Of a stretch of DNA of 64,000 nt, positions 62,385 to 64,000 are shown piece after piece (positions within the stretch are counted from its first letter, which is position 1; each line of letters opens with the position of its first letter). The notes under the pieces are model-generated. The model had not been told where the DNA came from. It did no database searches and worked only from the letters and a program-made list of their open reading frames with translations. Location: NCBI GenBank assembly GCA_026874595.1, contig JAPPUL010000095.1, forward strand, positions 1,424,001 through 1,488,000. Direction: 5' to 3'. Position numbers and translations under genes: made by a program. This stretch comes from Sipunculus nudus. Lineage: Eukaryota; Annelida; Sipuncula; Golfingiida; Sipunculidae.

Positions 62385-63467
62385 TTAAAATCTAAGATGA
62401 GCTGATTGGTTGAAGGACGTTCTTGCATGTCTGTAATTATCTATTAGATATTTGTCAAACGGTAAGTTTGTCTCTTCAAAGAATCTTTTCCATCCTATAC
62501 GGTCTATCCATTCTCCGAGGCGTTCCCAAGCTTTTCCACCTTTTTTATATGCCATTAATATGTTTTTAACAACTTCGTTTACCTCAGGCCAGCGAGGAGG
62601 GTTATTTGGCAATCCGTGAGCAACAAGTTTCATATTTGTTGGTTTGGTTCTGGCGTTAGCATTTTTGCCTCCGACCCATATTGCAAGTTGAGAATAGTCT
62701 GGATGGTTTATTTCCATAGCGGGGCAAGCTCCAAAACACGCACCGCAACATATGCATTTATCTTCTACAACCATTAGGGATGGTTGACCGTTTACAGTTG
62801 TTGGTCTTATTGCGGCTACTGGGCACCTTGCTACTGCTTTAGGCATTTCGCATACTCCGGCCAAGACTTCATGATTTATTCTTGGTGGTCTTGTGTGTTG
62901 TACGACTACTGCAAGGTCGGCTTGTCCGCCGCAGTTTATCTCGCAACAAGAGGTTGAGAGTCTGACCCGGTTTGGCATTTCTTCTTTTATGAATTCGTCA
63001 AAAAGGCCATCCATCATGCTTTTGTTAACGCCTGAGGCATCTGTTGCAGGTATATCGCAATGTAGCCATCCTTGCGTATGTGCTACCGCAGATACCGAGT
63101 TTCCTGTTCCTCCGACTGGATGTCCTTTAAGTTCAAGTTCTCTGATTAGGGCTTCTGCTCTTTCCCATGTGCGGCACATCATTTCTACGTTATTTCTTAT
63201 AGTAAAACGCATATATCCATCTGCATATTTATCTGCAAGATCGCACAAGGTTCTTACTATATCTACAGTAACTTGTCGTTGTGTTGCTGCTCTTACTGTG
63301 AATATCTCAGCACCGGTTTTGGATACGTGCCTAAGGACTCCTGGTCTTGGTCTTTCGTGATATTGCCATTTTCCATAATTTTCTCTTATTACGGGATGCA
63401 ACATTTCTTTATATGGTTTTGGTCCTGACTCTATTGTCTCCCATGTTCTTTTTGTTTTATCTGCCAT
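62385..63467 (-). CDS. dsrB: Dissimilatory sulfite reductase, beta subunit
   Basis: 360 residues from ATG 63467, chosen because a GGAGG lies 5 nt upstream; the earlier ATG 63479 lies within that signal. Seen: YMRFTIRNNVEMM, GTGNSVSAVAHTQGWLHC, STSCCEINCGGQADLAVV with siroheme/cluster cysteines, and the inserted ferredoxin DKCICCGACFGACPAMEI. With DsrA it reduces sulfite in the cytoplasm. Whether it belongs to the reductive or oxidative clade needs a tree. Confidence 0.97.
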   Translation of the reverse strand: MADKTKRTWETIESGPKPYKEMLHPVIRENYGKWQYHERPRPGVLRHVSKTGAEIFTVRAATQRQVTVDIVRTLCDLADKYADGYMRFTIRNNVEMMCRTWERAEALIRELELKGHPVGGTGNSVSAVAHTQGWLHCDIPATDASGVNKSMMDGLFDEFIKEEMPNRVRLSTSCCEINCGGQADLAVVVQHTRPPRINHEVLAGVCEMPKAVARCPVAAIRPTTVNGQPSLMVVEDKCICCGACFGACPAMEINHPDYSQLAIWVGGKNANARTKPTNMKLVAHGLPNNPPRWPEVNEVVKNILMAYKKGGKAWERLGEWIDRIGWKRFFEETNLPFDKYLIDNYRHARTSFNQSAHLRF

Positions 63468-63493
63468 TATGGCCTCCATATTCGATATTAATA

Positions 63494-64000
63494 CTAATAA
63501 GCTGTTTTAAAGAAAGGATTGTCTCTTGGATGAGCTACCATGTCTATATTTGCTTCTATTTCCATGTCATCTAAGAATTGTTGGATGCTTACTCTTTCTA
63601 TTGTCTCTCCGATACGTTCATGGTCAAGCCCATTATCGCACCACCATTCTATGGCTTTGTCTATGAAATCCATAAACTTTTTACGGTCTTCGTCTGTATC
63701 CATTTTCATAAATGGTATTATTACAGATCCTAGCATGTTTCCTACTTTAAGATGTCCTTTTCCGCCCATAAGGAGGGTAATACCTCTTTCTTTACCAGGT
63801 GAAAGAGCCTTTGGCATAACGTTTAGACAATGCATACATTTAACACAGTTTCTATCATCTATTTCAAGTTCCTGACCATTTAAGGACATGCATTTTGTAG
63901 GGCAGAACATCATTACTTCGTTTACAAACGCATCTGTTCCGTTTTGGTCTATCCAGTTTTTAAATTCTTCTTGGTTAATCACTATGTCGTCTTTCCACAT
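63494..64000 (-). CDS. dsrA: Dissimilatory sulfite reductase, alpha subunit, C-terminal part
   Basis: The visible 168 residues are the C-terminal part; the gene runs past the right edge. CPTKCMSLNGQELEI, then RNCVKCMHCLNVMPKAL, form the ferredoxin-like module, and LLMGGKGHLKVGNMLGSVIIPF is conserved in DsrA. The first ATG at the edge is internal. Its stop is 26 bp before the dsrB start, the usual dsrAB order. Confidence 0.96.
   Translation of the reverse strand: MWKDDIVINQEEFKNWIDQNGTDAFVNEVMMFCPTKCMSLNGQELEIDDRNCVKCMHCLNVMPKALSPGKERGITLLMGGKGHLKVGNMLGSVIIPFMKMDTDEDRKKFMDFIDKAIEWWCDNGLDHERIGETIERVSIQQFLDDMEIEANIDMVAHPRDNPFFKTAY

Overview
The window is AT-rich DNA from a Gram-negative bacterium that reduces sulfite. 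The evidence is dissimilatory sulfite reductase (the 3' part of dsrA, plus dsrB) with a dsrL-type gene at the right end, outer-membrane quality-control genes (HtrA with two SurA-like chaperones), many lipobox signal peptides, LL-diaminopimelate aminotransferase and a flagellar FliN protein. A dsrAB-bearing anaerobe (Desulfobacterota- or Nitrospirota-like) fits. The phylum cannot be fixed from the sequence alone. No rRNA, tRNA, CRISPR array, insertion sequence or prophage was recognised.

Left part (1-13.7 kb): the 3' end of glmS, a solitary MrcB_N/PD-(D/E)XK nuclease, a PilZ protein and a LysR regulator. These lead into an accessory block of five minus-strand GLUG-repeat lipoprotein genes. Decayed fragments of further copies lie between them, with an identical 131-bp 3' cassette and repeats inside the genes. 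One of the five is a fusion of two complete units.

Central left (13.7-21 kb): a minus-strand cluster suyA-suyB-tctC-tctA-tctB-slcC-comC. It resembles known 3-sulfolactate pathways: uptake by a tripartite tricarboxylate transporter, inversion of (S)- to (R)-sulfolactate by two dehydrogenases, then cleavage to pyruvate and sulfite. Together with DsrAB at the right end it suggests that sulfolactate serves as a source of respiratory sulfite. A minisatellite separates suyB from tctC.

Middle (21-44.7 kb): mostly housekeeping genes (hemL, an M50 protease, two-subunit class I fumarase, aspS, ybeY, a CorC-family gene, recO, lepA, argG, dapL, folE2), an orphan fliN and a TusA-like gene. An envelope cluster follows (HtrA, two SurA-like proteins, a KGAT/KEAT-repeat protein), then a guanylate kinase with a degenerate NUDIX-like tail. 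The 3' end of lepA is tandemly duplicated.

Right part (44.7-64 kb): a GAF-PAS histidine kinase coupled to a CrtC/AttH-like protein, a transaldolase-like gene, and the phosphate locus pstSCAB-phoU. That locus is followed by a PhoR-like sensor that has lost its phospho-accepting histidine. Next come an MltB-type transglycosylase, purM, four uncharacterised genes, and dsrL-dsrB-dsrA on the minus strand with a strong hairpin between dsrB and dsrL. Short tandem duplications in spacers, and sometimes in genes, recur throughout.
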